DNA of 53,284 nucleotides from a marine gamma proteobacterium HTCC2143 (GCA_000169075.1 AAVT01000014.1:1-53284); one strand, 5' to 3'; counted from the stretch's first letter, positions 34,958 to 44,781 are shown. The notes: generated by a model from the letters alone, not told the origin. A program made the numbers and translations.

Positions 34958-35167
34958 AAATAGTCATTATTTTGCTGATTTGATGATTGCTCCACTGAAA
35001 TGATTGGGGCATACTTGCCCGCCTCTTAAAAAGATGACTCAGGTTTTCTTATAGGAGGGAGAGAGGTTTCGGGCGGGGCTTTTCAAGCGACCACTGCCGA
35101 TTATTGGCGGCCAGCGAAAAGCTCTTAAAAGGTTCGGTGTCGGCTATTACAGTTAACACCGGAGACG

Positions 35168-36097
35168 ATGATTTACCAACGGCACGTTAAACGTCGGAAG
35201 CAGTTGAATCGTATGAAGACTTTCAGTAAAAGCAGTCACCTGCGAAATGTTTTAGCTAAAAATAAACTGAGCGGTAAGACAATCGCCTTCGTCCCTACTA
35301 TGGGAAATTTACACGAAGGACACATACAGTTAATGCGACAAGCCAAAAAAATGGCTGATATCGTGGTGGCTAGTATTTTTGTTAATCCCCTACAGTTTGG
35401 CGCCAATGAAGACCTAGAGAGCTACCCTAGGACATTGTCAGCAGACAAAGAAAAATTGTTTACCGAAGGTGTTGATTATCTGCTGTTCCCCGATGTCGAA
35501 GAAATTTATCCGGAAGGAATGGATAAACAGACCCTTATCGTTGTGCCTGCCTTATCGGACACTCTATGCGGCGCCAACCGCCCTGGTCACTTCGCCGGCG
35601 TTGCCACGGTTGTCACCAAGCTATTTCAAATAGTCCAACCGGACATTGCCATCTTCGGGAAAAAAGATTACCAACAGCTAGCGATTATTGAAAAGATGGT
35701 CAAAGATCTTTGCATGCCGATAAATATCGTGGGTGTGGAAACAGCCCGTGATGTCGATGGTTTAGCACTGAGTTCTCGAAATGGTTTCCTGACCGAAGAA
35801 CAACGCTCTATTGCACCGGCTCTTCATCAAACCCTCTTAGAGTGTCGCGACGCTATCGCCTGCGGCTTTGACAGTTATCAAGCCTTAGAGGACTATTGCA
35901 CGGAAGCACTAAAACACGCGGGGTTCGAACCTGATTACTTTTCTGTTCGGGATGCCGAAACATTACAGGCGGTGACCTGTGATACTGAGGAAATTGTTAT
36001 TCTCGCTGCTGCCAAGCTGGGTAAGCCGCGATTGATCGACAACGTGACTTTAACGCTAAATCCTTCGCAGGACTGGGGCATGCTGGCTGTTCATTAG
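35168..36097 (+). CDS. panC: pantothenate synthetase
   Basis: ATP-dependent condensation of pantoate and beta-alanine. The ATG at 35168 (GGAG just upstream) gives 309 residues; the ATG at 35213 gives 294, nearer to the family norm with its N-terminus MKTFSKSSHLR. Signatures are FVPTMGNLHEGH (HIGH-like), FVNPLQFGANEDLESYPRT, GANRPGHFAGVATVV, FGKKDYQQL and LALSSRNGFL (KMSKS-like). Confidence 0.96.
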   Translation: MIYQRHVKRRKQLNRMKTFSKSSHLRNVLAKNKLSGKTIAFVPTMGNLHEGHIQLMRQAKKMADIVVASIFVNPLQFGANEDLESYPRTLSADKEKLFTEGVDYLLFPDVEEIYPEGMDKQTLIVVPALSDTLCGANRPGHFAGVATVVTKLFQIVQPDIAIFGKKDYQQLAIIEKMVKDLCMPINIVGVETARDVDGLALSSRNGFLTEEQRSIAPALHQTLLECRDAIACGFDSYQALEDYCTEALKHAGFEPDYFSVRDAETLQAVTCDTEEIVILAAAKLGKPRLIDNVTLTLNPSQDWGMLAVH

Positions 36098-36224
36098 TTT
36101 TTCTGAACCCTGCCCGAGACAGCTCAACTCAAACTTATCCCATTTTGCAGCATTGTGTATCAATACCTAAAAGTAGCCTTTCCCGCTCCACCAATCGATA
36201 AATGAGCTCTCCGGTTTGGCGCCG

Positions 36225-36253
36225 TTGACACCCTATTGTCCACTCCATATGTT
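36225..36253 (+). promoter_or_regulatory. candidate sigma-70 promoter of acs
   Basis: TTGACA (36225-36230), 17 bp, TATGTT (36248-36253), with an expected start near 36260 and a leader of about 130 nt before acs. The remaining part of the 290-nt gap shows nothing further. Confidence 0.4.
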
Positions 36254-36387
36254 GATGATGCGCTCCATAGCAGAATAGCAATCTTACGCTATTGTATTCC
36301 TAGACACTGCAATATACGTTATTCTTATTGAATACATTTTATTTAGCACGCTGTTATTTTTCTTAAACCTGATTTGAGATACATTCC

Positions 36388-38325
36388 ATGAGCAACACAA
36401 CAACTTACCCGGTTCCCGCCGACTATGCCGCTAAAGCTCATCTCAATGAAGAACAATACAAAACGATGTATCAGGCGTCGATCAATGATCCCGATGCCTT
36501 CTGGGCGGAACAGGCCGCGGAGTTTTTAAGCTGGGATAAACCTTGGACTAAGGTACGGGAATATGACTTTACCAAAGGGGAAGCAGCTTGGTTTATTGAC
36601 GGAAAACTCAATATTACCTACAACTGTATTGATCGCCACCTAGAAACTCGAGCCAACCAGACGGCGATCATTTGGGAGGGAGACAGCCCGGACGAATGCA
36701 CTAACATCAGCTATCAACAGCTGCATAGCGAGGTCTGTAAACTTGCTAATGCTTTAAAACAGCGTGGTATAAAGAAAGGCGATCGTGTTTGTATCTATAT
36801 GCCGATGATCGTTGAAGCATCCTATGCGATGCTAGCGTGCGCTCGAATTGGTGCTGTACATTCGGTGGTATTCGGCGGTTTCTCCCCCGACGCATTAAGA
36901 GATCGAATCCTGAACTCTGATTGCCAGATTGTCATTACCGCCGATGAAGGACTGAGAGGCGGCAAAAAGATCCCGCTAAAAGCTAACGTTGACGCCGCTC
37001 TGATAGATTGCCCTAACGTACATACTGTCGTTACGGTAAAACGAACCGGCAGTGATATTGACTGGACTGAACAGCGTGACGTCTGGTATCACGAAGCCAT
37101 TAACAACGCATCTGATCAATGTCCACCCGAGCCGATGGACAGTGAAGACCCCCTTTTTATTCTCTACACGTCTGGGTCTACAGGAAAACCCAAAGGGGTT
37201 CTGCACACAACAGCAGGCTATTTGTTGCAAGTAGCTATGACCTTCAAATATACCTTTGATTATCATGAGGGTGATATTTTTTGGTGTACTGCTGACGTCG
37301 GCTGGATTACAGGCCATAGCTATTGTGTTTATGGCCCATTAGCTAATGGCGCGACCACTCTGTTATTTGAAGGTGTGCCAACCTACCCCGACGCCTCTCG
37401 TTGCTGGCAGGTGTGCGACAAACACCAAGTCACTATTTTTTATACCGCACCTACGGCTATCCGAGCACTAATGGCGGTCGGTGATGACTATGTCACAGCC
37501 ACCTCACGAAGCTCCATCAACTTGCTGGGAACCGTCGGTGAACCGATAAATCCTGAAGCTTGGGAGTGGTACTATCGGGTAGTGGGTGAATCACGCTGTC
37601 CTATTGTAGATACCTGGTGGCAAACTGAAACCGGTGCACATATGCTAACGCCCCTCCCCGGTGCTACCCCATTGAAGCCTGGATCAGCTACACGGCCTTT
37701 TTTCGGCGTGGAGCCTGTATTACTTGATAATGACGGCAAAATTATTGACGGCGCCGGCGAAGGTAATCTAGCAATCAAGTCTTCATGGCCCAGTCAAATA
37801 CGCAGTGTTTACGGCGATCATCAGCGATTGATAGACACCTATTTCAGCACCTATCCCGGCTATTACTTTACCAGTGATGGTGCCCGCCGGGACGAGGACG
37901 GTTATTACTGGATAACCGGCCGGGTTGATGATGTATTAAATGTTTCCGGACACCGACTGGGGACCGCTGAGATTGAAAGTGCTCTTGTCCATCATGAAGC
38001 CGTTGCTGAAGCGGCTGTTGTTGGATATCCGCACGATGTTAAAGGTGAGGGCATTTATGCCTACGTTACTTTGATGAGTGGAGAGCAGCCTTCTAACGCC
38101 CTGAAAGCCGAACTTATTGCTATGTGCACCAAAGAAATTGGCCCAATCGCCAAGCCTGACCTGATTCAATGGGCCCCGGGCTTACCGAAAACTCGATCTG
38201 GGAAAATTATGCGACGAATTCTAAGAAAAGTTGCCGCCAATGAACTAGAAAATCTTGGCGATACATCAACACTGGCAGATCCATCAGTGGTTGATCAACT
38301 CATTGAGCACCGATTAAATCAGTAG
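36388..38325 (+). CDS. acs: acetyl-CoA synthetase
   Basis: Activates acetate to acetyl-CoA through acetyl-AMP. The 645 residues match the family length. Motifs: LFILYTSGSTGKPKGVLHTT (AMP-binding P-loop), DVGWITGHSYCVYGPL, WWQTETGAHM, and the C-terminal PKTRSGKIMRRILRK whose lysine is the usual target of regulatory acetylation. Codons 2-6 contain AACACAACAAC, a partial A-rich Hfq/Crc-type stretch, which is suggestive only. It closes the conserved dksA-to-acs block. Confidence 0.97.
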   Translation: MSNTTTYPVPADYAAKAHLNEEQYKTMYQASINDPDAFWAEQAAEFLSWDKPWTKVREYDFTKGEAAWFIDGKLNITYNCIDRHLETRANQTAIIWEGDSPDECTNISYQQLHSEVCKLANALKQRGIKKGDRVCIYMPMIVEASYAMLACARIGAVHSVVFGGFSPDALRDRILNSDCQIVITADEGLRGGKKIPLKANVDAALIDCPNVHTVVTVKRTGSDIDWTEQRDVWYHEAINNASDQCPPEPMDSEDPLFILYTSGSTGKPKGVLHTTAGYLLQVAMTFKYTFDYHEGDIFWCTADVGWITGHSYCVYGPLANGATTLLFEGVPTYPDASRCWQVCDKHQVTIFYTAPTAIRALMAVGDDYVTATSRSSINLLGTVGEPINPEAWEWYYRVVGESRCPIVDTWWQTETGAHMLTPLPGATPLKPGSATRPFFGVEPVLLDNDGKIIDGAGEGNLAIKSSWPSQIRSVYGDHQRLIDTYFSTYPGYYFTSDGARRDEDGYYWITGRVDDVLNVSGHRLGTAEIESALVHHEAVAEAAVVGYPHDVKGEGIYAYVTLMSGEQPSNALKAELIAMCTKEIGPIAKPDLIQWAPGLPKTRSGKIMRRILRKVAANELENLGDTSTLADPSVVDQLIEHRLNQ

Positions 38326-38346
38326 CGGGTAACCGCTACTCGTTTT
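38321..38346 (+). terminator. intrinsic terminator of acs
   Basis: AGTAGCGG-GTAA-CCGCTACT forms an 8-bp stem that includes the acs stop codon, followed by CGTTTT. Confidence 0.65.
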
Positions 38347-38794
38347 GAGCGCAGCGTCGCTACTCATGCAAACGTTGCCATTAACAATTTATTCATGCGA
38401 AAGTCACCGACACAGCGGTTGCTATTTAAGCCACTCTTACAGTGTCTAACTGCCTCTCACGTCACAACTTATTTACCTAACTACTTATCGACGCGGTAAA
38501 TCTTGCAAAATAAATAGGTCGTTTTTCTGATCTTTCGCGATTTTAATTTCATAGATCTCACCCGAACAATGAAATGCCAGGTCGATAACAGTCTCTCTTA
38601 TCGCGTCCTAGGAATTCGCTGCGACTCGACAAAAAAAAGACTCCACACCTTAAAATAGAGCTCAAGATTTTGTAGGCATGTCTGACTCGTATCAGTCTGT
38701 ATTCAACTACTGACAGACTACCCCCTTGTTGGCATAATACGCACGTAAATTGTCGCTTCCGTAAAACCAATGCGCCGCCTGCCAAGGACTCACT
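38347..38794. other. long intergenic region before fbp with one inverted repeat
   Basis: No credible gene is seen. AGTCTGT (38694-38700) and ACAGACT (38713-38719) form an inverted pair about 75 nt before fbp, which could be an operator or leader hairpin. A preceding AAAAAAAA run at 38631 is unassigned. Confidence 0.4.
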
Positions 38795-39766
38795 ATGTTA
38801 CGACTAAGATCTCAGTTACAGGCCAAAAAACTACCGCCGGACCTGGTTACATTGATCGATACTATTGCCATCGCGGGAAAGGACATCGCTTTCCGCTTGC
38901 AGCAAGGCGCCATGTCAGGAGTTTTAGGATCAGCAGAGAAAGAGAATGTTCAAGGAGAAACGCAGAAAAAACTGGACGTTATTTCTAACGACTTACTAAA
39001 GACCTATCTTTTGGAATCCAATACCGTCCGTGGCATAGCCTCTGAAGAAGAAGAAAATATTGTCGCTGGCCATGATCACGCTAAATATCTAGTCGCTTTC
39101 GACCCGCTGGATGGCTCCTCAAATATCGACATCAACAGCATGATCGGCACCATTTTTTCAATCCTGCATGCACCTACTACAGAGACAGTGTCACAGGCCG
39201 ATTTTTTACAACCGGGCCGGAATCAATGCGCGGCGGGTTACATACTTTATGGACCGTCGGTAATGTTAGCTCTCACCACCGGAAACGGTGTGCAGATGTA
39301 TACTCTTGACCAACGTATTGGCGAATTTTTACTCACCACCGACCATGTTGTCATCGGCAAGGATACTCAGGAGTTTGCTATCAACATGTCTAATCAGCGA
39401 AGTTGGGCAGTGCCTATGCAAAACTACGTTAATGATTTACTGGCAGGTAGTGAAGGGCCAAGAGGTAAAAATTATAATATGCGCTGGGTCGCGGCAATGG
39501 TTGCAGACGTTCATCGTATTCTATGCCGCGGTGGTTTATTTGCTTATCCTTGGGACAATCGAGAGCCGAAAACACCCGGAAAGCTGCGATTAATGTATGA
39601 AGCCAATCCAATGGGCATGTTGGTAGAGCAAGCAGGGGGATCTGCTTGGACTGACGTAGGACCTATCCTCGATATTCAACCGGAAACTATTCACCAACGC
39701 GTTCCAGTAATTTTAGGTTCAATAAATGAAGTAACAGCCTGCGTCGGCTATCACAAAAATAACTAG
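38795..39766 (+). CDS. fbp: class 1 fructose-1,6-bisphosphatase
   Basis: Gluconeogenic phosphatase acting on fructose-1,6-bisphosphate. It has 323 residues; AGGA lies about 7 nt before the ATG. Metal and substrate motifs: EEEENIVAGHDHAKYLVAFDPLDGSSNID (with the DPLDGSS signature), NYNMRWVAAMVADVHRILCRGGLFAYP, and KLRLMYEANPMGMLVEQAGG. Placement beside acs suits growth on acetate, where gluconeogenesis is required. Confidence 0.97.
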   Translation: MLRLRSQLQAKKLPPDLVTLIDTIAIAGKDIAFRLQQGAMSGVLGSAEKENVQGETQKKLDVISNDLLKTYLLESNTVRGIASEEEENIVAGHDHAKYLVAFDPLDGSSNIDINSMIGTIFSILHAPTTETVSQADFLQPGRNQCAAGYILYGPSVMLALTTGNGVQMYTLDQRIGEFLLTTDHVVIGKDTQEFAINMSNQRSWAVPMQNYVNDLLAGSEGPRGKNYNMRWVAAMVADVHRILCRGGLFAYPWDNREPKTPGKLRLMYEANPMGMLVEQAGGSAWTDVGPILDIQPETIHQRVPVILGSINEVTACVGYHKNN

Positions 39767-39805
39767 ATAGTCATTGTCGCCACTTAACCAACAGCGCTCA
39801 CCAAC

Positions 39806-39839
39806 AAGCCACTGAAAGGTCGTGACCTATCAGTGGCTT
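39806..39839. terminator. bidirectional terminator between fbp and the MaoC operon
   Basis: AAGCCACTGA (39806-39815) and TCAGTGGCTT (39830-39839) pair perfectly, with AGGTC/GACCT continuing the stem. It serves two convergent transcripts. Confidence 0.85.
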
Positions 39840-39860
39840 CCCTCGCCCACAGGGCAAAGA

Positions 39861-40280
39861 TCAGTCGACACGTGCTTGAGCGTATCCTTTTAAGACTACT
39901 GCACCGTCTTGGTTAATCGTTGTCACTTCAAAGTTGGCCAGAGTTTCACCATCAACGTCTTCCATATTTTCAAAGGTCGCAGTCGAGTCTAAATCATCAC
40001 CAGGCCAAACTTGATTAGTAAAACGAACACCAAACTTGGTTAAGCGACCATCGCCAACATAGTCGGTCAACATCTTGCCGGTCATGCCCATGGTTAACAT
40101 CCCGTGAGCAAACACACCTGGATATCCGGCTGCCTGAGTTGCAAATAACTCATCGGTGTGGATAGGGTTATAATCACCGGAGGAGCCCGCATATTGAACT
40201 ATTTGCGTGCGTTTTAAATCCTCGACCAAGCGAGCACTGTGAGTTGTACCTTCTTTTAAATCACTTGCGTTTAACGACAT
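39861..40280 (-). CDS. MaoC-type hotdog dehydratase
   Basis: Single hotdog-fold protein of 139 residues expected to hydrate or dehydrate an acyl thioester. The hydratase-2 motif is YAGSSGDYNPIHTDELFAT (catalytic D and H) followed by GVFAHGMLTMGMTG. It is encoded 14 nt after a second hotdog gene. Paired single-hotdog proteins of this kind form heterodimers in actinobacterial HadAB-like dehydratases, so these two probably form one enzyme; that is inference. Confidence 0.88.
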   Translation of the reverse strand: MSLNASDLKEGTTHSARLVEDLKRTQIVQYAGSSGDYNPIHTDELFATQAAGYPGVFAHGMLTMGMTGKMLTDYVGDGRLTKFGVRFTNQVWPGDDLDSTATFENMEDVDGETLANFEVTTINQDGAVVLKGYAQARVD

Positions 40281-40294
40281 AATAGCGCCCTCCC

Positions 40295-40801
40295 TTATTG
40301 ATCAACTGGACGTTCGGTTTTGACACCAACACCCTTCGCGGTGACAACCAGCTCACCATGTTGATCCCGATACTCGATGATAGATTCAGTGAAGACTAAT
40401 TTTCCGGAACGCTTGCCTTCTTTTTCCCAAGTTTTACCTGCCAGCGATGTCGCCGTCAAAACATCACCAGGTTTAGGGTGCCGGTGATACTCATAATGTT
40501 GTTCGGCATGCAGACCGCCACCGCCATCAGATTTCTTTTCCCCATCGCCAGCATCGGCTTTCGGCTTTAAGCCACTAGGCTCTTTACCGGACCCAAACCA
40601 GTCACTGCCAATTTTTGGTCGCAAAAAATAGTCTGGATCAAACTGCGCACTTGCCTGAACAAAAGTCGGCGGTGCAATGACATGACCGAGCTCTGTATTA
40701 CCGGCATACGCTTCATCGTAATAAATTTGATTGTCGTCGCCAACTGAACGAGCGAACATCATGATGTGACTTGCCTCAACAGGAAATTTGTCAACGGCCA
40801 T
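40295..40801 (-). CDS. MaoC-like N-terminal-type dehydratase (FAS1/HadA-like)
   Basis: I choose the ATG at 40801, since GGAGG lies 5 nt upstream, giving 168 residues; a longer frame from 40828 lacks a site. The hotdog fold starts with VDKFPVEASHIMMFARSVGDDN and continues VIAPPTFVQASAQFDPDY. A Gly/Lys-rich loop around residues 85-105 is an insertion. HPKPGDVLTATS and ESIIEYRDQHGELVVTAKG are typical of the HadA/FAS1-type partner that lacks the catalytic motif. It lies between the saccharopine-dehydrogenase-like gene and the catalytic MaoC gene. Confidence 0.82.
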   Translation of the reverse strand: MAVDKFPVEASHIMMFARSVGDDNQIYYDEAYAGNTELGHVIAPPTFVQASAQFDPDYFLRPKIGSDWFGSGKEPSGLKPKADAGDGEKKSDGGGGLHAEQHYEYHRHPKPGDVLTATSLAGKTWEKEGKRSGKLVFTESIIEYRDQHGELVVTAKGVGVKTERPVDQ

Positions 40802-40871
40802 AAGTCCTCCTTTATTGTTTATTTTCAATCGAAGCGGCAGGCTATCAGAGCTAAGATCGCAGCGCTAGACT

Positions 40872-42095
40872 TTAATCATTCAAGGTAAAACTTAAGCCAG
40901 CATGCTCCTGTAATCTAGCGAGTAAATGATTACCCAGTGCTGAGGCGGGCGTCCAAAAACCGCCGGCAACCTCTACATCATCGCGGGCAAGGCACACGGC
41001 ACATTCCGCCAGCATTTTTGATGTGGAACCGTAACCAGGATCCATGTCGCCTTTAACAATGGCACGCAAATCTTTACTGCGATCATTCGGATGGCGACCA
41101 TGCAACCAAATTTCGTAAAATCCATTCTCCCGCTTCGTCTTTGAGGGACCCTCTCCAGGAGCCGGTAAAAGCCCCGCGGCCATTTTACGCAGCGGCGTAA
41201 CAGCCATTGAGCCCATCACCATATTACCCGCTAAAGCGGCTGCTCGAGCTTTGATTGACGAATCTGACAAGGTCGCTTCGTCATAGCGAAAATCTTCGCC
41301 ATAGGCATAATTCATTAGTGCATTGCTGCGGCGCACAACGCGGGTGTTGATGCCAGCCATGGCAAATGGCGATGTCCACGATGTAAAGTCTTCATCATAA
41401 ATGGCCGTAGTCTGGTCGTTCACATCCTCGCCGCGATGAGAACCGGGGGGATTCAACGCATACGGGTCTGCGAGTGTCGTCACTATTTCCGGGTCACTAT
41501 CGGCCTCGTCCATCATGTTCATCATGCTGTAAACCGTACCTCCACTAAAACCGCCAGCGAATGCTTTGGTTCTTAGTTTGATCTGTGCGGCCGACACCCC
41601 ATGTACCTGTTGCATTTGCTGCTGTAAATAATAAACACCCATGTCTGAAGGAATACAATCAAAACCACAGGTGTGGACGATGCGAGCACCGGATAGCTCT
41701 GCCTCAGACTGGTACTCACCAATAACGCGCTTCATCCATTGTAATTCGCCCGTAAGGTCACAATAGTCTGTCCCTTTTTCAACACAGGCTGCCACTAAAT
41801 TAGTGCCGTATAGGGCATAGGGCCCAACCGCCGTACAAATTACTTGGGTCCGTGCTGCCATCGCCTTCATTGCCGCCAAGTCGCCACTGTCGGCTATGAC
41901 GATCGGTAGAGCGTCTTTTGCTCCCGCTATCTCTTCCACTATTCCTTCAAGCTTACTTTGGTTACGTCCTGCCAGTGCCCACCTCAGCTCATTCCCTTGG
42001 CCATAATTAGCGTACAGATAATCGGCTACCAGCCGACCCGTAAAGCCGCTCGCACCCCATAAAATAATTTCAAACTCTCGCTGACTATCTGACAT
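40872..42095 (-). CDS. saccharopine-dehydrogenase-like NAD(P)-binding protein (trans-acting enoyl reductase type)
   Basis: Rossmann-fold protein of 407 residues. The cofactor loop is ILWGASGFTGRLVADYL (residues 11-27), then VICTAVGPYALYG, YCDLTGELQWM and HTCGFDCIPSDMGVY. This is the family annotated as saccharopine dehydrogenase or, in mycobacteria, trans-acting enoyl reductase for lipid synthesis. True lysine metabolism is unlikely. It heads a three-gene run with the two hotdog genes, suggesting a joint role in an acyl modification. Confidence 0.85.
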   Translation of the reverse strand: MSDSQREFEIILWGASGFTGRLVADYLYANYGQGNELRWALAGRNQSKLEGIVEEIAGAKDALPIVIADSGDLAAMKAMAARTQVICTAVGPYALYGTNLVAACVEKGTDYCDLTGELQWMKRVIGEYQSEAELSGARIVHTCGFDCIPSDMGVYYLQQQMQQVHGVSAAQIKLRTKAFAGGFSGGTVYSMMNMMDEADSDPEIVTTLADPYALNPPGSHRGEDVNDQTTAIYDEDFTSWTSPFAMAGINTRVVRRSNALMNYAYGEDFRYDEATLSDSSIKARAAALAGNMVMGSMAVTPLRKMAAGLLPAPGEGPSKTKRENGFYEIWLHGRHPNDRSKDLRAIVKGDMDPGYGSTSKMLAECAVCLARDDVEVAGGFWTPASALGNHLLARLQEHAGLSFTLND

Positions 42096-42299
42096 GATTA
42101 ACCGCTCCCGTGTTTAGACTGAATAGACAACTGTTTTTTTAAATGACGTGCGCCCAATCATAGACCGAAACCGTTCCACTATGCACTCTCATAATCGCGG
42201 TATTGGCCGATTGCCGATAGCAAGACAGTTTCATTCATATTATGATGTTAAAGCCAATAATTAACCGACAACGAAGATAATGCCAAGGATCCTTGATCG

Positions 42300-43277
42300 A
42301 TGAAAGCGCTAGTATGCAGTGAACTCTCGGCCGATTTAAACAATCTGCATTTCGAAGATATTGAATTGCCCACTCCAGGACCAGGCATGGTTAAGCTGAG
42401 AATGAAGGCTGCCGCTGCGTGTTTTCAAGACTACCTAATGGCACAGGGTTTGTATCAGCTAAAACCAGCACTGCCATTTACCCCCGGAGTAGAAGGGGCA
42501 GGCGAAGTCATCGCTGTTGGCGAAGGTGTCGATAACGTTAAAGTCGGCGACGCGGTCGTTGCCGGCCTCGGCTTTGGTGCCTATGCAGAAGAAGCTATTG
42601 TAGCGGCTCGAAACGTCAGGATAAAACCTGAATGTCTGAGCTTTAGCGAGGGAGCTGCTTACATGTCGTCTTACTTAACGGCTTATGTTGCGCTCTACCG
42701 GCGGGCACAACTGCAACCCGGAGAAACCTTACTCGTTCATGGAGCAGCCGGAGGTATTGGGTTAGCAGCCTGTGACCTAGGAAAAATGTTTGGCGCAACC
42801 GTCATCGCGACCGCGTCCAGCGAGGAGAAACGCAATGTGTTAAGAGCACGCGGCGTCGACTATGTCTTGGATGTAACAAAGGGGTTTCGCGATGAGGTTA
42901 AACATATAACAAATGGCCAGGGTGCTGATGTCATCTACGACCCGGTAGGTGGTGATGTATTTAACGAGTCTTGCCGCTGCATAGCCTTCGATGGACGACT
43001 TCTGGTCATGGGGTTCACGTCTGGCGAACATGTAAAAATTGGCACTAACTACGCTCTAATTAAGGGCTTTTCAGTCATGGGGGTGCGTGCGGGGGAGTAC
43101 GGAAGACGCTTCCCTGGGCGCGGTCTTGAAAATAATGCCTGGGTAGATCGCATGGCATCAACAGGAAAAATCAAACCTTATATCGGTGCGACATTCCCTC
43201 TAGAAAACGTTCAAGACGCCATCAATATGGTTTACCAACGACAGGCGATTGGCAAAGTGATTGTGACTATTCCCTAG
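42300..43277 (+). CDS. NADPH:quinone oxidoreductase-like MDR enzyme
   Basis: Medium-chain dehydrogenase/reductase of 325 residues without the zinc-ligand pattern. FTPGVEGAGEVIAVGEGV and the NADPH-binding LVHGAAGGIGLAACDLGKMFG are the quinone oxidoreductase hallmarks. ENVQDAINMVYQRQAIGKVIV closes the protein. It is divergent from the saccharopine-dehydrogenase-like operon and convergent with the MATE gene. Substrate unknown. Confidence 0.9.
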   Translation: MKALVCSELSADLNNLHFEDIELPTPGPGMVKLRMKAAAACFQDYLMAQGLYQLKPALPFTPGVEGAGEVIAVGEGVDNVKVGDAVVAGLGFGAYAEEAIVAARNVRIKPECLSFSEGAAYMSSYLTAYVALYRRAQLQPGETLLVHGAAGGIGLAACDLGKMFGATVIATASSEEKRNVLRARGVDYVLDVTKGFRDEVKHITNGQGADVIYDPVGGDVFNESCRCIAFDGRLLVMGFTSGEHVKIGTNYALIKGFSVMGVRAGEYGRRFPGRGLENNAWVDRMASTGKIKPYIGATFPLENVQDAINMVYQRQAIGKVIVTIP

Positions 43278-43292
43278 CCTGGCTGCCTGAGA

Positions 43293-44654
43293 TCAATGTT
43301 CGGCCATGACCCGTTTAAGCACTTCCGGGTCACGCCATCGCTGACTAAATAGTCGAACAAGATAAACCGCTGCAATCGATAGAATCATCACTGTAAATAT
43401 CATCCACGAAGCTTTGGGGCCATATTTTAATACTTTGATGACAACATATTGCGCTAATAACATCAGCCAGTGCATGATGACCGAGACAATCATCAGCCAG
43501 CGGGTATCTCCAGCACCTCTCAGCACTCCGCCAACCACTAGAATAGTTGCATCAGCCATTACATAGCTCGCCAATCCTAACATCATGAAACTGGCTAATT
43601 CGCGAATTTCATCGTATTCAACACCCTCGGCAATAAACAGTTCAACCAGAGGTTGACGAAAGACCACGAAGACAGTGGCCAGCAGCGCCGAGTAGCCAAT
43701 CGCAAGTAAAAACCCGGAGGCAATAACTTCGTTAGTTTTTTCCATATTGCCCGCGCCAACATAGCGTCCGATCAAACTGACAATCCCGATATTAATACCC
43801 ATCATTGGAACAAACGACAATATATCCCAGTTGAAAACGATAGCAGCCGAGGCACCCTCCGCGATCCCATAGGATTGAAACATCAGCAGGAACAAGTTAA
43901 ACGCGGCCACATTGAGAAACATCTCCATACCCGAGGGGAAACCTAAGCGTAAATACCGCTTGATAATACCGCGATCAAAACGAAAGGAGTCTGCCAAATT
44001 AAATCGAATTCTCACAGAATGATGACTATAAAATGCAACAAAAATCGCCAGTGAGACTACGTTACTGATAATGGTGCCAATACCGGCACCGACAATCCCC
44101 ATCTCAGGAAATCCCGCCTTGCCAAAAATCATTACGTAAGACAGCGGGACGTTGAGCGCCACACCAATAATATCTGCGATCATCACTTTTTTCGTTTGAC
44201 CAATACCTGAAAAAAAACAACCAAGACAAGTCTTTAGCAAAACGAAAAATGATCCCCACATCAGCACATAGTAGTACGTCTTTTCTAGCGCTGCTTGCTC
44301 CGGATCATGCCCCATCGCAGTGAACATACCGCCGGTAAGAATTGTTATCACTAGCAGAAGAGGTAGCGACATTAGACTCAAAAGAAGTCCCTGGGTCAGA
44401 ACCCTTGAACATTTATCCAGCTGATTTCGCCCGTAATATTGCGCCACTAGTGCGTTGGCATAGGACAACATACCCAAAAATAACGATAAACAAAAATGGA
44501 ATGCTACGCCCCCGCCAAGAGAAGCAGACATATGCATAGGACTGATCATCGACATAAAAAATCGGTCAGTAAATATCATTACCGCAAATGCGCCTTGAGA
44601 AATCACCATAGGCAGTGCTATGGCAATTAAGTCTCTTAAGGTAGTCGTTTTCAT
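43293..44654 (-). CDS. MATE-family efflux transporter
   Basis: Twelve-helix inner-membrane antiporter of 453 residues. LRDLIAIALPMVISQGAFAVM is the first helix region; the second half repeats the fold from about residue 230 (LGFPSGMEMFLNVAAFNLFLLMF). GIGQTKKVMIADIIGVALNVPLSYVMIFG and VVGGVLRGAGDTRW are conserved MATE blocks. It expels organic cations or multiple drugs using Na+ or H+ gradients; the substrate is not inferable. Confidence 0.93.
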   Translation of the reverse strand: MKTTTLRDLIAIALPMVISQGAFAVMIFTDRFFMSMISPMHMSASLGGGVAFHFCLSLFLGMLSYANALVAQYYGRNQLDKCSRVLTQGLLLSLMSLPLLLVITILTGGMFTAMGHDPEQAALEKTYYYVLMWGSFFVLLKTCLGCFFSGIGQTKKVMIADIIGVALNVPLSYVMIFGKAGFPEMGIVGAGIGTIISNVVSLAIFVAFYSHHSVRIRFNLADSFRFDRGIIKRYLRLGFPSGMEMFLNVAAFNLFLLMFQSYGIAEGASAAIVFNWDILSFVPMMGINIGIVSLIGRYVGAGNMEKTNEVIASGFLLAIGYSALLATVFVVFRQPLVELFIAEGVEYDEIRELASFMMLGLASYVMADATILVVGGVLRGAGDTRWLMIVSVIMHWLMLLAQYVVIKVLKYGPKASWMIFTVMILSIAAVYLVRLFSQRWRDPEVLKRVMAEH

Positions 44655-44781
44655 TATTAGTTTTCTATCGCTCTATCTATCTTTCGCTGGCTAACAAACA
44701 TCGCCATCGTCTTTTTATCATGCACCCTAATGATCTTCGGGGCTCTCGCGAGCTTAATACCACAGCAATTTTTATGGGAAT

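Noticed and set aside
35005..35018. Sigma-54 promoter TGGGGCATACTTGC before panC
   Set aside because: GG and GC are one base closer than the strict spacing, and no AAN tract follows.
38558..38785. 75-codon minus-strand frame before fbp
   Set aside because: Overlaps the fbp upstream region with no ribosome site or recognisable sequence.
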